The notes beneath the pieces are model-generated. The model worked only from the letters and a program-made list of their open reading frames with translations. It was not told the origin of the DNA and ran no database searches. Source: Larix kaempferi (Eukaryota; Streptophyta; Pinopsida; Pinales; Pinaceae). Taken from it: a DNA stretch of 64,000 nucleotides. Made by a program: the position numbers and the translations under genes. Where the stretch lies: the NCBI GenBank assembly GCA_027924585.1, contig BSBM01000140.1:9419501-9483500 (forward strand), given 5' to 3'. Shown here piece after piece: positions 46,053-56,920 of the stretch (positions are counted from its first letter, which is position 1; each line of letters begins with the position of its first letter).

Positions 46053-46762
46053 TGTCCATTTGCTCACTTGATATCAGAGGGTTGGGAGGGGCTATGCGAG
46101 CTAGGGCCCTTTCCAACTTAATTGCTACTACTCGCCCTGGCATTCTTTTGCTCCAAGAGACTACGTGTGAGGATGTTCTTGCGGTTACCAAAATTACAAA
46201 CATTCTTAGTGGATGGGAGGTCACAGCCACCAATTATAATGGCTTATCGGGACGCCTGTTAGTGGCTTGGGATCCTCGTTTCTATTGATTTTCTGTGTTT
46301 CAGACCACTTGGGGAATTCTCATGAAAGGTGTTTGTCGGTCTTCTGATTTTCAGTTGTCCTTACTGAATTGTTATGCGCCATATAGGGACCCAGAAAATT
46401 TTTGGAAAGGTTTACAAAATTCTAGTATTCTGGATCTAGGCAATTTAATTGTTGGTGGCGACTTAAACGTCACAAGACTTGCACATGAAATATGGGGACA
46501 TAAAGCTCAATTGGATGATTTGGAAAACTTTTTTTTGGAATTTCTTGTTAATAATGACCTGATTGATGTGTGTACAGGTGTCTTTACGCCCACTTGGACC
46601 AATGGGAGAAGTGGTGTTGAAGGAATCCACAAGAGATTGGACAAATTTCTGGTTAAAGCCAATTTATTGGAGGTTTGTAATCGGTATCGATCATGGGTGG
46701 GAGATTCCAAGATCTCAGACCACTGGTCGATATTCTTACAATTGCAGGACACTAATTTGTAG
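46052..46762 (+). pseudogene. L1 ORF2 endonuclease domain
   Basis: ATG at 46052, then the AP-endonuclease-like fold: CSLDIRGLGGAMRARAL, LLLQETTCEDV, LLVAWDPRFY, a stop at 46286-46288, LNCYAPYRD, GGDLNVTR, and the C-terminal ISDHWSIFL. Catalytic Glu (QET), GDLN and SDH motifs are present. It nicks target DNA to prime reverse transcription. Confidence 0.9.
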
Positions 46763-48187
46763 CACAAATTTCCTTTTAAATTTGATTGTTCATGGTTGTC
46801 CTATGAGGAATTTGATAATTATATTAAGGAAGTTTGGTTGAGCAGTATCAATACACAGGACTATAATCCAGTGGATCTGCTCTGTTGGAATCTTAAGGTG
46901 TTGAAACAAAAGGTATCTAAGTGGATTCATCATAGGAAACAGCTTGATAAACTGACATTGATGGAGGTGGAATCACATTTACAGGTGTTATATTCTCAGA
47001 ACTTGGTGACTCCATTAGACGGTGAGGATTTTGAGCTTCTCAAGAAACTGGAAGCTGATAAGGAATGTTTTTTATTTGAAGTAGGAAAAAGAGTGGTGAA
47101 TGAAGAATCGGGTACTCTGGGTTAATTATGGTGATAACATCATATTTTTTCACACTTTTGCTTTTGCTCGGCGAAGTAATAATACCATTTGGCATATGTC
47201 TGATGAGGAGGGTGTGGTGCACACTAGGGAGAAGGATCTTCAAAATCTGGCTAAGAAATACTTTCACAATATTTATTCTGATGACAGGGGCTGTGACTTA
47301 TTGTCTCAACTATAGGTGGCTAGACTTTATCCAAAAAAAATTGATGATGTGGAGGCTAAGGAGCTATGTAAAGAGGTAACATTAGAAGAAGTTGAAAGGA
47401 CACTTAAAATTTTTGCTAAAGAGAAGAGTCCTGGGCCAGATGGCTGGACTGTAGAATTGTTCCTGTATTTTTGTATATCATGGGTGTTGATATTCTACAG
47501 ATGGTGGAATATACCAGACTACAAGGATATGTTTATGGAGCATTAAACTCCACCTTTATTACACTCATTCCTAAAACAAGTGACCCAAAGACATTTGGAG
47601 ATTTTAGACCTATTGCACTTTGCAATCTGGCATATAAGATTGTTTCCAAGATCATTGCTGGCCATCTCAAACCTATTTTTTCCAAATTTATCTCACCTGA
47701 ACAGTTTGGTTTTTTACAAGATCGTCAGATCCATGATGTGGTGGGTATAACTTAGGAAATTTTGCACTCTATTAAATGTAAGAAGAAGAAAGCCATCTCA
47801 CTCAAGATGGACTTGGAGAAGGCATATGATCGTGTCAGCTGGGATTTTCTTCGTATTGTTCTGATACAAATTGGTGTACCTGCTCTTGCTGTCAACTGGA
47901 TTATGGCGTGTGTGAATACTATGAGTATTGTGGTTCTTATTAATGGTGCACCTACATCTTTTTTCAGTTGTTCAAGGGGTATTCGACAGGGTTTTTCTAT
48001 GTCTCCATGCCTATTTCTACTGGTGATAGAAGGACTTGGTAGATTGATCTCTAAGGGAAGATTGGAAGGTAAGATAAAAGGATTAAAAGTTATTAAGGAC
48101 TTATTTCTTACTCACATACTATTTGTGGATGATGTTATGTTGGCTGGTAGTGACTCAATGGAGGAATGGAGGATATACAAAGGTATC
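46763..48187 (+). pseudogene. L1 ORF2 linker and reverse transcriptase, first part
   Basis: Coiled linker (46796-47125), then RT with KSPGPDGWT (47430), STFITLIPKT, FRPIALCNLAYKIVSKI, EQFGFLQDRQIHD, SLKMDLEKAYDRVSWDFL, SRGIRQGFSMSPCLF and the catalytic FVDD at 48122-48133. Stops or frameshifts at about 46760, 47125, 47313, 47470 and 47755. Cut by element F after MEEWRIYKGI. Confidence 0.93.
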
Positions 48188-49077
48188 TGTTATCACTCCA
48201 GGAAGCTCTCCTAGGTTGTGTTTCAGAGATGCCTGGTAACTTAAACTTGTTTTGAAATAAGGGGTTTATTTTGGATCAAGTTGGATGACAGGAATCAAAA
48301 TTTACACGCTCACAACATGAATGAGGACGCTCATACAAACAAGGCCTTGACTACAGCTGCTCAGGGGGTTGATTTAAAATAAAGAGGGTGAATCCTTATT
48401 GCATTCAACAGATTCATACACAGAAGAACGTATATCAATGGATAAGCACAACGAAATAACATATATGTTCAATCCTTTAAAACAGAGACAGGATAACAGC
48501 TATCTAGCAATAAAAGTGAACATACAGGAAATAGATCATTCACCATAAGCACAGAAACATGAGAAGAAGGAAACTAACAGCCAATAATAAAAGAAGCTTG
48601 TATTATCTAGAAAGTCACAGAAGTCTAAGAATACAAAAATTGATTTAGTCTCTCCAAAGTCAAACCTCTATTTTACTTCAGTCCTCGGCTTTATAGCCAT
48701 TACAAAGTTTTTCAGATCCCAAAAAGATGGATCGAATATACTAAAAATAACAACTGAGAACAGCTAATGAAAGATGTAACAGCGTGTCAGAATCAAAGTA
48801 ACTTCTCTTTGCTGGTGAACCTACGCTTGACAACTGAGACGAGTGTCATGGAGCTGGGGGCGGGTGTGAAACTGTTATTCTGCAAAAACCTGTAGAAGTG
48901 TTTTCCAAAAATAGGCAGGAATATTTTACTGTCAAATCTTCCAGCGCTCTCAATCTGCGACCAGAGGCGATCGTGGTGTACTTGAACGCTTGTCAATCCC
49001 CTGGAAAATGCCTTCAAGATGATAGGAACAACAGAAAAGAGGTTTGATGCCCGAAGATAAACCTGTGCATTTAGTTT

Positions 49078-49315
49078 AGTTTTCGGTAGCTAACAAAACT
49101 AGGGCTTGAAGGCGATAAGCAACCGAAATCCTAGCGTTCGGTGATTAATGAATCAAAGTAACACTTCGCCTAAACCACCGAAATGCTTAAGAGTGCTGGA
49201 AAACCTTATTTATTTTTGGTATCTAGGAGGGCGTCGCCTACACGTAATAAACTACCAGAATAGGATTCGGTAGCTAATGAACAGTTCCGGTGTTCGCCCA
49301 AGCTGTCGAAAACCA
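49078..49315. repeat. TTTCGG-type inverted repeats (left cluster)
   Basis: Three units at about 49080, 49138 and 49266, each with TTCGGT(A/G) at left and (A)CCGAAA or CGAAAA at right about 40 bp later. They lie on the other side of the element F ORF from the right cluster. Confidence 0.75.
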
Positions 49316-49364
49316 TGCATGATCCATCCTGCAAAAATAGCAAAACTGTGCTCCTATCCTCTTG

Positions 49365-49893
49365 CTACCTGGATTTTTCTTCCTCCTGGGCCGAGGTCGG
49401 AGGATTGGAAAAGTTGATCGCAGCTGCAACCAAGGTCTCCAGGTTTGAATGTACCATGGGCTGGCGACTCTGAGTTTCTCTCTTACCTTCCAAAACTTCA
49501 ACCTTCCTCCTCAATCTGATGTTTTCCCTGATAAGCCTAATGTTTCTGCCCCTCATTTTTCCATGTTTCTTGGTCAATCCATGAAAATATACGTAAAGCT
49601 CGTTATACCTCTCTGACAGCCTTTCATTCTTCTCTTTGATGACCCTTTGGAGTAACTCGCATTCATAAGCCTGCTGGAGGAGTCGATTGATTTTCTATGA
49701 AGCTGAAATCTTTGCATTTTGGATTGGTCCGTCGGCCACCTACTGACTTTGTTCCTCCGCAGGTGTAGGGGGATAAATTCACACAGCCAAAACCTTGCTC
49801 TTCCATAGAGGTAAATGGAGGCAAATTTACATAATCATTCTCCTGCTCCATCAGGGTTGGGGCTACTTCCTGGGGTCCCTGTTCTGTTTTCAC
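49365..49893 (-). pseudogene. Element F ORF, C-terminal coiled-coil remnant
   Basis: Downstream of the main frame, in other frames: an acidic segment (49893-49663), then ELLQRVIKEKNERLSERYNE and NIRLIRENIRLRRKVEVLEG with heptad-like spacing of Leu/Ile. This looks like a frameshifted C-terminal coiled coil of the same protein. Unknown function. Confidence 0.5.
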
Positions 49894-49904
49894 CTCCTCA
49901 AATT

Positions 49905-50852
49905 CTACTCCAGCTCAGTGTATGGGAGGTTTAAAAGATTTTTACTTCTCGAGGGAGTCTCTTCTGAAACCACCCCCTCATCCTCAGCCTTGTCATCAAA
50001 TGCCAGCTTCCTTTTGGCTTTCTTTGCCGGTAGAGCTGAGGAAAGGGGTTTGACTGAATTTGGGGGGAGAGCCCTCCTTCTACATTTTCCACTTCTGGGG
50101 TTTGAGGATTTCTTTCCCACTTCTGGCTGTAATTCTGGTTCGATCCCACTCCAGAAGAGAAAGAAGGTCCATTTCATGCCTTTCCTCTGCAATAACTCAG
50201 AGACTAATAGTTTAATCAGACCATGGTGGAACAACCTCCCTGCAATTTTGGAGGGCTGATCCTTCACTTGATGCGCCATTTTGGTGAGGCTCTTGTGGAG
50301 GTCGAAAGGGAGGTTTAAAGGGCTCTTGCCTGTGAAATGGTCCAGTAGTCTGAAATGATAAACGAGCACCCTGTTATACCTGCCCTCACAGGTTATATAG
50401 ACCAGGATAGACTTCAATAAAAGCTGTCAGTTATCCTCCAGGTATGACATAGGGATGTCCTTTTTCCAAACCAGGTTCCTATGCTCCGATTTCAGGTATG
50501 ATTGAAACTCGAAATCCTTCTTGACAGTGGTCTTGAACCAACTCTCCCTAGTCTTTGGGCATTCTCTCACCTGGGCTATAAGGGCCTCATTCACCCTGAA
50601 TTCTTCCTTGCCTATCACTGCCTTTTCTCCATCATATGTGAGTGCAAAAGCTTCAGCCACCTGTTGATGAGAGCCCTTAATATTTTTGCAGAAATTATAG
50701 CAGTTGACATTCTTGAAAAACTGACATACCTCGGGGTGTGCCTCTAAGTAACAGATGTCGCTCAGTTCTTTTCTCAGGACCGCTCCACCTCCTTTCGGCA
50801 TCAGTAACCTTCTTGCTGGTGCTTGCTGCTCAAACCTGGACTGAGGGAGCAA
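49905..50852 (-). pseudogene. Element F main ORF, unknown protein (about 315 codons, one stop)
   Basis: Frames 50852-50427 and 50417-49905 are in the same phase, separated by a single TGA at 50427-50429. The first part has RKELSDICYLEAHPEVCQFF and KGSHQQVAEAFALTYDGEKAVIG, the second YITCEGRYNRVLVYHFRLLDHF, GKSPLNLPFDLHKSLTKMA and GRLFHHGLIKLLVSELLQ, then a basic, serine/proline-rich stretch. It resembles a plant transposon-associated capsid- or mobile-domain-like protein only in general style; I cannot name the family. No catalytic motif seen. Confidence 0.65.
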
Positions 50853-50918
50853 TGGGAAACAGGGGGAAAATGGGCTCAGTCGACGCAGTGAGGGCGAAAA
50901 TAGAAAGGTGGTGTGGCC

Positions 50919-51660
50919 TTTCGGGAGCTAACTCCGAGGGTATGAAAAGGTGAGCAATCATGAGGGTGAAGTGATGATTACGAAGACATAATTGCACCAG
51001 TGGAACAAAATTTGAGAAATGTTGTTATGTGGATGGGAAATGAGGTCCGTCTGGTCGGAGCTATGGCAGTGGCGTCTGGCCTTCCCTCGGGGTAAGCCAA
51101 ATTTTCATTGAAATGACCCTTTCGGCGGCTAAGCCATGATGAGTTCCCTGAATCATGACTCCAAACCCTCGATTTGACGTGACCGTCGATTGACATAACT
51201 TCCCTTTCGGCAGCCAACAACCCATCTTCAAACCTGCTGTGCCACCGGAAAAAGATTTTCACCACTGCCTTTTTGCTTTCGGCGGCTGAAGCTAATCCAT
51301 CCCACTTGATGGAAAGCTGTAGAAAGTATGCCTGACTTTCGGTGGCTAATGAACACCGTTGTGTTCGCCCAAACCCCCAAAACAGCTTCGTGAATTACGG
51401 GCATAACTTCGCCTTTCGACGGCTATGGAAGGTTTCGAACTTTCCCCTCGAGCTACGGAAAGCGCCTAATCTTTCGGTGGCTAATGAACACAGTCATGTT
51501 CTCCCAAGCCACCGAAAACTGTCACTCTACTTTATGTTGTAACTTTTCCCTTTCGGTGGTTGGAGCGTTCTGTTTCTCACACCGTAAACTGCCGAAAACC
51601 AGGCTTTCGGTAGCTAATGAGCCAATGCCAAGCCCGCCTAAGCCACCGAAACCTGAAACT
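50919..51660. repeat. Array of TTTCGG(T/C)GGCT...AGCCACCGAAA inverted repeats (right cluster)
   Basis: Units occur at about 50921, 51120, 51204, 51279, 51340, 51415, 51472, 51550 and 51602. The best are 50-bp palindromic units such as 51472-51519, where TTTCGGTGGCTAATGAACA is followed by AAGCCACCGAAA. A left cluster is listed separately. Confidence 0.8.
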
Positions 51661-51828
51661 TTTCCTTCGGAAGGAGAGTCAGCGTAAGAGTATCAATTCA
51701 GACTTCGTTACCTTCTTAAGTCTAACGGACTAGAACTCAAACATGTACGGACAAGACTCAAAACTAAAAGACTTCCTATTGCCTAGATGACATGACTAGT
51801 CTACGTTTATTTAGGAGATAACAGTATC

Positions 51829-53340
51829 ATTGATTTATTTTGCAAAGCCTCTGGTATGAGGGTCAGTTTGCGCAAGTCATGCCTATTTGAAAACCTGGTT
51901 GAGCAGCATAGCATACTGGCTATCCAAGCTCTACTTCCATTTCAATGTTGTAAGGTGAATGAGGGTTTCACTTATCTTGGATTTCGTCTTAAGCCGAATG
52001 GTTATCTTATACAGGACTAGCGGTGGTTAATAAAGAAATTTGAAGCTCGTATCTCGCACTGGACGTATCGGCTACTCTCTATTGGAGGTAAACTCACGTT
52101 AGCTAAATCTTTCGTTATTGGTACTCCAATATATTGGTTTTCTTTACTTCCAGTGCCTGTTTTAGTTATCAACTCATTAATAAAACTACTCTTCAATTTC
52201 TTATGGACTGGTGGCATGAAACACTCATACTTATCTATGGTGGGCTGGGATAAGATTTCGCTGCCATATTCTGCTAGTGGTTGGGGGATACTTGATCTTT
52301 CTGTATTTAGTGAGGCTCTCTGATTGAATAGCTTTTGGCGAGCTATCACTGGCAGTTCTCTTTGGACGAAGGTGATACAGCTGAAAGATATCAAGTCTGA
52401 GACATCCCATTGGTTCAGAAAGCCTCTGAAATTGATTCGTGGAGTCTCTCCTATTTGGAACGGCTTCATGAAAGTGTACTGTTGGCTGGCTACGGAACTA
52501 TGTTGGAAAGTAGGGAATGAAGAGAGGTGGCTATTGGCATCGATCCCATTATGGGACTTGATGGTCCACATCAGTTATCTGTTGATTTATTACAGGTTCT
52601 ACGGAGCTCGGGATTGATAACTCTAAATTCTATTGTAAAAAAACATAGGCAGGGTTATTGGCTTACTTCTGGGGATTTACATCTGCCTGGTGGAGTTGCC
52701 ACTGGATGGGACTCATATATTTATGCACTAAACAATGTTGGGATTCGGATCAGACCAGTTTTGGATGAGTTGGTTTGGCAAGGGAACGAGTCCACGGGTT
52801 TGGTGACGGCTAGTGCAACATATAGATGTATTTCTAAACGTAGATGTATTTTCCCATGTCATTGGTGGTATAAGATTATTTGGCAGTGGATTTTCCATCT
52901 TAAACCCAAGTGTTTTATTTGGTTGGTTCTTCAAGATCGGCTAAAAACTTGGGATAACCTTGCATATATTGGTTGGGTAGGTCCAAGCCAATGTATATTG
53001 TGTAAATGTTGTTCTAATCTGCAACTCATCTATTTGTGGAATGTTCATTCATGCAAGGTTTGTGGGAAAAATGTTATTCTCATTTTGGTATCAATGGGAA
53101 ATGGGGTGATGGCAGTATGGTTTCTTCTTTGCAAGTATGGATAAAGGATTACAAATTACACTCTACCTTACCTATCTTTGTCAGCTGGACTGTGTGGTGG
53201 ATACGGAATAAGGAAACTTTTGAGAATGTTATTCCTTGTTTGGATAGTGCTTATAACTCTGTACTATGTCAGTATCTGAATTTTCAGAAAGATCAGAAAA
53301 ATCCAGTCTTGCGCAACATTGGTAACTTCCACTGATTTTG
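51829..53340 (+). pseudogene. L1 ORF2 RT C-terminus and zf-RVT
   Basis: Resumes with FCKASGMRVSLRKSCLF, then YLGFRLKPNGYL, GGKLTLAKSFVIGTPIYWFSL, FLWTGG and a frameshift near 52530. The second frame (52527-53144) has VLDELVWQGNESTGLVTASATYR and the zf-RVT block with WWYKIIWQWIFHLKPKCFIWL, CILCKCCSN and the HLFVECSFM-like continuation in a third frame (53036-53335). Confidence 0.9.
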
Positions 53341-53960
53341 GATGATCCTGTACTATTTCTGATGGTACAGAAAATTTGGGAGTGTGTGGTGCTGGTGGTG
53401 TTATTTATATTAGTTTGGATCACTATTATACTCTCCGCCTGAACTGTGGAAGAGGTACCAATATGAAGGCTGAGCTGTTGGCTTTATGGTGTGTCACTCG
53501 AGTGGCCAACCTTTTTGGTCTTGCGAGGGTGAAGATTTTTGGTGACTCAAGAGTCACCATAAAATGGGCTAAGGATGAATTTGATCTAAACGTACTGAAC
53601 ATATTGGTGCAATAGAATCAAATTTGAACTTAAAGCTTTCATCTCTTTGACATTGGAGCACATATTTCGAGAACATAATTCACTGGCAGATCTGTTGTCA
53701 AAAGAGGCTTTTGATGGAGAAGTTGGCTACCTACAGTGGGATGAATATTTGGAAAATCAGTTGATAGACTTCGGCAATATGTATTTTCTGGATTATAGTC
53801 CTTGGTCACTCCATTTGTAATATTTTGCTTATTGGGGGGTCATATCAGAACAATGGTACTAAGGGAGCATCTTGGGAATATTGCCATGTTTTGATTATAT
53901 CATGTACTATTTAATTCAGCAATTGAATAGCAATAGTATGCTTTTTTCGCGGGAAAAAAA
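53341..53960 (+). pseudogene. L1 RNase H domain and 3' end
   Basis: GVCGAGGVIYISLDHYYTL, NMKAELLALWCV and KIFGDSRVTIKWA carry the D, E, D catalytic residues of the plant L1 type RNase H (RVT_3); after a stop, HISREHNSLADLLSKEA continues to a TAA at about 53820. A short 3' untranslated region leads to GGGAAAAAAA near 53950-53959, the probable poly(A) end. Confidence 0.87.
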
Positions 53961-54559
53961 TGTATTTCTCCAAGCTCCTATTAATTCAGGTCTAGAAGCT
54001 ATAAATTTTTGTTATGGCTATAGTTTGACTATAGTGTAAAGTATATTATATTAAACAGAATTTTTAAATTAACATATTTTAAAATTTTATTCGTTGCAGG
54101 ACGTGACATTGTCCTCGTTTTCCACTTGGGGTAGCATGTTGACATCACTTAATCCTGGGCAGAAGACAGACCAGGTTCAGAAATCATAGCACCCTCCATA
54201 AATGCATAAATGCTCTGGCCCCTCCACCTTGGACAATTACTGCTCTCCATATTCCCATGACAATCACACCTCATTTCTAGTCCACCTATTCCCCTGTATT
54301 TTTTTCTTCCTTATTTGTGCCATGGTGGGTAGTTGAATGACTTCCCTGCTCAGGAATCGTAAATCACACAAGTGGACTTCCCTGCTCATGCATCGTGAAT
54401 CGTACAGGTGGGTAGTTGAATGAATTCCCTACTCTGAATCACACAGACATGAACCGGTGGACCTACATACTACGAAATAAAAGCAGAAGCACATCTCTGC
54501 ATCCATGGGGAACTATTATAGATTTGTAGAGTGGAATAAGAAAAGTGTTAAATCCAACC
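53961..54559. other. No gene recognised; short local duplications
   Basis: 54330-54440 has a repeated phrase (GTGGGTAGTTGAATGA... CCCTGCTCA...AATC) two to three times. Otherwise unremarkable AT-rich sequence. Confidence 0.5.
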
Positions 54560-54918
54560 CAGCAGGTCCAAATGGTCGCAAGAGGGATAATGCAGGAGGA
54601 GATGTTTCTAAGATTCATATCCTCAAGGGGTCCCTTGAGTAGATCATCAAGATATTTGTTGGACAGAGAGCTCAGAAGACTAGATTTTGGAATTACTTGT
54701 GTACTGGTCTTCCACATCCCTGAAACCACATAGAAAACGTCTGTTGTGGCACCGATCATCTTGATTTGTAAGAGATCGTCATAATGAGCTACGCAGTTAT
54801 CCACAAACACTCAAAGATCATTTTGAGGTAGATGTTGCAATGTTGCTCGAAGATCGCACATGTGACGATGGTGCTCTTCTAGCCATCGTTGGTACTCCAT
54901 GTCGAATACAGCAGCTTC
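54560..54918 (-). pseudogene. DOG1-domain fragment of a TGA-type bZIP factor
   Basis: On the minus strand 54918-54705 reads VFDMEYQRWLEEHHRHMCDL, ATLQHLPQNDL, a TGA stop, then VFVDNCVAHYDDLLQIK and DVFYVVSGMWKT. This matches the DOG1 domain of TGA transcription factors (FDMEYARWLEE..., VD..AHYDE.., SGMWKTPAERC). After MWKT the frame breaks and a degenerate SSEL... and QQ-like continuation can be followed to about 54560. No bZIP region is visible nearby. Identity rests on motif memory; it is a retro- or fragment pseudogene of a host gene. Confidence 0.72.
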
Positions 54919-55515
54919 AAGTTACAAACGTTTACTAGGTGATTAAGTACTAAGCTTCCATGAGAATGATTACAATGGGGCCTGTGGACCCTTGTATATA
55001 TATATGACACAGCCAGAGTAAGATGCTTATTCATACAATACATTCAAGAAAAAATCACTTGGAACGTTTATCAAGGAAACATTTACATTTTCAAAAACTC
55101 AATTCTAATGACCAGTGGAGAAGTCATGACTAGTTATCTGATCAGTCCCATTAGTCTGCCATTGATATGTTTTCTGAGAATGCATTGATAATTTACTCTG
55201 TCAACTTACAGTATATGGTCCTTATCTTATTGGTAGATGTTCATAATTTAGTGTATTAATTTACAGTATATGGTACCTATGCTACTGGTAGAAATTCAAC
55301 ATTGCTATTTTTAATTATAGTTGTTATTAGTAGAAATTCAACATATAAAACTGTATTTAGATAGAACTCAGATCAACTGTATATGGATATAGATTTTTCA
55401 TCAAAAGGTAAACTCAGGTATTGGACATGATATCCACAGTATTGATATAAATTAAATTTATGAAGTTGTATGTAATGATATAAAAATTACTTGTGAATAC
55501 GGTTTCATAACCAAA

Positions 55516-55909
55516 ATGCCAAACGGGCCTGGGGAAGCTTGGAGTGAAAAAGACGGCATGAATGAAGAAGACATTGTCCCAGAGAATGAGATGGAATAAT
55601 ATGAAACAGAAATGCAGGAAGCGGTTACAAGTGGAGAAAATGTGAATGAGACAAACGATGATTTTCCCCGTGCATATTTCTTTGTGAAATACCTTTACCT
55701 CGTTGTAAATTGTGGGGGAACTATGGCTCCATTTCCTCTAGCTTTGGGGAATCTTTCGACCATTATGAAATGCAACATGTGGGGGTATTTGAGAACCGAT
55801 GAAGAATTTACTGAAGACCTAAAAGACCTTGGTATGGTTGATTGAGAAAGAATTACTGGATTTTGTTACTAACTCCAGAAATGCTCTCAAGTTTGGTGTT
55901 GATGCCACA
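55516..55909 (+). pseudogene. Unknown ORF remnant, duplicated at 58046
   Basis: A plus-strand frame with MPNGPGEAWSEKDGMNEEDI, a stop, then 77 codons (55612-55845) with VVNCGGTMAPFPLALGNLST and TDEEFTEDLKDLG, followed in another phase by IEKELLDFVTNSRNALKFGVD. The ~200 bp from 55708 recur at 58049-58240. I do not recognise the protein; it could belong with the Clp-like segment downstream. Confidence 0.4.
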
Positions 55910-56088
55910 GCAATAGAAATGATGAGATTAGAAGACTCATAGAAATCCTTCTAAAGGTTAAGAAGAAGAATCCGGTTCTCTTAGGGGAGAAAGAGCCTGA
56001 AGCTATAATAAAAGAACTTCTATAGAGAATAGAAAAAGGTGAAACCCAACACAGCTTCAGGGAGTGCAGATCCTTCCTATTGAAATAG
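55909..56088 (+). pseudogene. Clp/HSP101 or SMXL-like ATPase fragment
   Basis: In frame from 55909: SNRNDEIRRLIEILLKVKKK, NPVLLGEKEPEAIIKELL, a TAG, RIEKGETQ. This matches the segment before and around Walker A of ClpB-type ATPases (GRDEEIRRVIEIL...KKNPVLIGE...), but the GKT of Walker A is replaced by EPEAII, as in the SMXL/D53 group where that site is degenerate. Only about 60 codons remain, with one stop. Assignment by motif memory. Confidence 0.5.
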
Positions 56089-56814
56089 AGATATCCACTT
56101 TCTGTTCCAAAAACAAAGATAAAGATATAACATGACATAATACTTGAGTTATGACTGTCCTGTAATGAGATTGATATAACATGTAATTTTCTTAAGATGA
56201 GTTTAAGCTCAGCAAAATAAGCCCAAATGGGCTTCTTATCCACGCGTTTGCTTGGCAGAGATTTTTTGTTTATTAAAGGCATGTGCTTTTGATGCTTTAC
56301 CCACTTTTCAAGGCTTCCTAATATGCATGGAGATGAATATGAGCAACAATGCTAACAAAGGAACTCAAGAAAACTCTTCAAAGCTGTCTTGGGGAACTTA
56401 GAGATTGCAATTCAAGTGCAATTGGAAAAGTAAATTGAACACATATGTCTTCTCTTTGCAGCAATTTGTTTCCAAGATCCGCAAGGTGATTCAAGCCTGT
56501 GTATGTGATTGTTGCTCCTATGTTTATAAAATTATTTAGATATTTTATATTAGATGTAACATATATTGCATATGCAGTTGGTTAAAACATCCATTGTAGT
56601 TGATGCTTATGTCATGAGCTGCAAATGTAAGTGAAAGAGATGGACACTGGTGTGCCTGTCTTACTTGTAAGAAACCACAAAATAGCAGAAATGATAGTAT
56701 GCCATTTAGAGCCTCAACATTAATGTATTTACTTCATATATGTATTTGACTCTGCTATTTTTCTATATTCACCCTTGCAATGCTAAAAACTTTGCATTTG
56801 ATGTTTAATGGTTT

Positions 56815-56851
<37 letters not shown>

Positions 56852-56903
56852 CAAAATTTGAATGTGCTTCTCTACCAAAAACTCAGCTAGAAAGCATCAA
56901 TCT
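56089..56903. other. No gene recognised; (AT)n microsatellite at 56815-56849
   Basis: Contains a run of about 17 AT dinucleotides. The minus strand frame 56282-55887 overlaps the Clp-like fragment and is a shadow. Confidence 0.6.
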
Positions 56904-56920
56904 AATAAGAATGATAACCA

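Larger units (their letters stand above)
48188..51823 (-). mobile_element. Element F: 3.6-kb insertion of uncertain class in L1
   Basis: Perfect 5-bp TSD GTATC (48183-48187, 51824-51828). Ends are TGTTATCACTCC at left and GGAGATAACA at right, so the seven outer bases are inverted repeats and the element has TG...CA borders like an LTR or a whole LTR element, yet I find no second copy of either end inside. It carries an ORF on the minus strand, coiled-coil remnants and a dozen TTTCGG(T/C)GGCT-type inverted repeats, and is more GC-rich than its surroundings. Candidates: a giant solo LTR, a derivative with unrecognisable second LTR, or a TIR element. Confidence 0.8.
45190..53960 (+). mobile_element. 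Plant L1 LINE, 5'-truncated and interrupted by element F
   Basis: ORF1 knuckle, ORF2 with endonuclease, RT, zf-RVT and RNase H in the order of plant L1 (Cin4/LIb-type) elements. The 5' part of ORF1 is missing. Element F (48188-51823) with TSD GTATC splits ORF2 between RT motifs; RIYKGI / IDLFCKASGM rejoin. The 3' end is placed near an A-run (53953-53960). Many stops and frameshifts, so inactive. Confidence 0.92.

Noticed and set aside
48793-49017. 74-codon minus frame in element F left part
   Set aside because: No motif and no continuity with the main frame; probably chance.
50978-51265. 95-codon minus frame in the right repeat cluster
   Set aside because: It runs across TTTCGG repeats, and such repetition gives open frames by chance.
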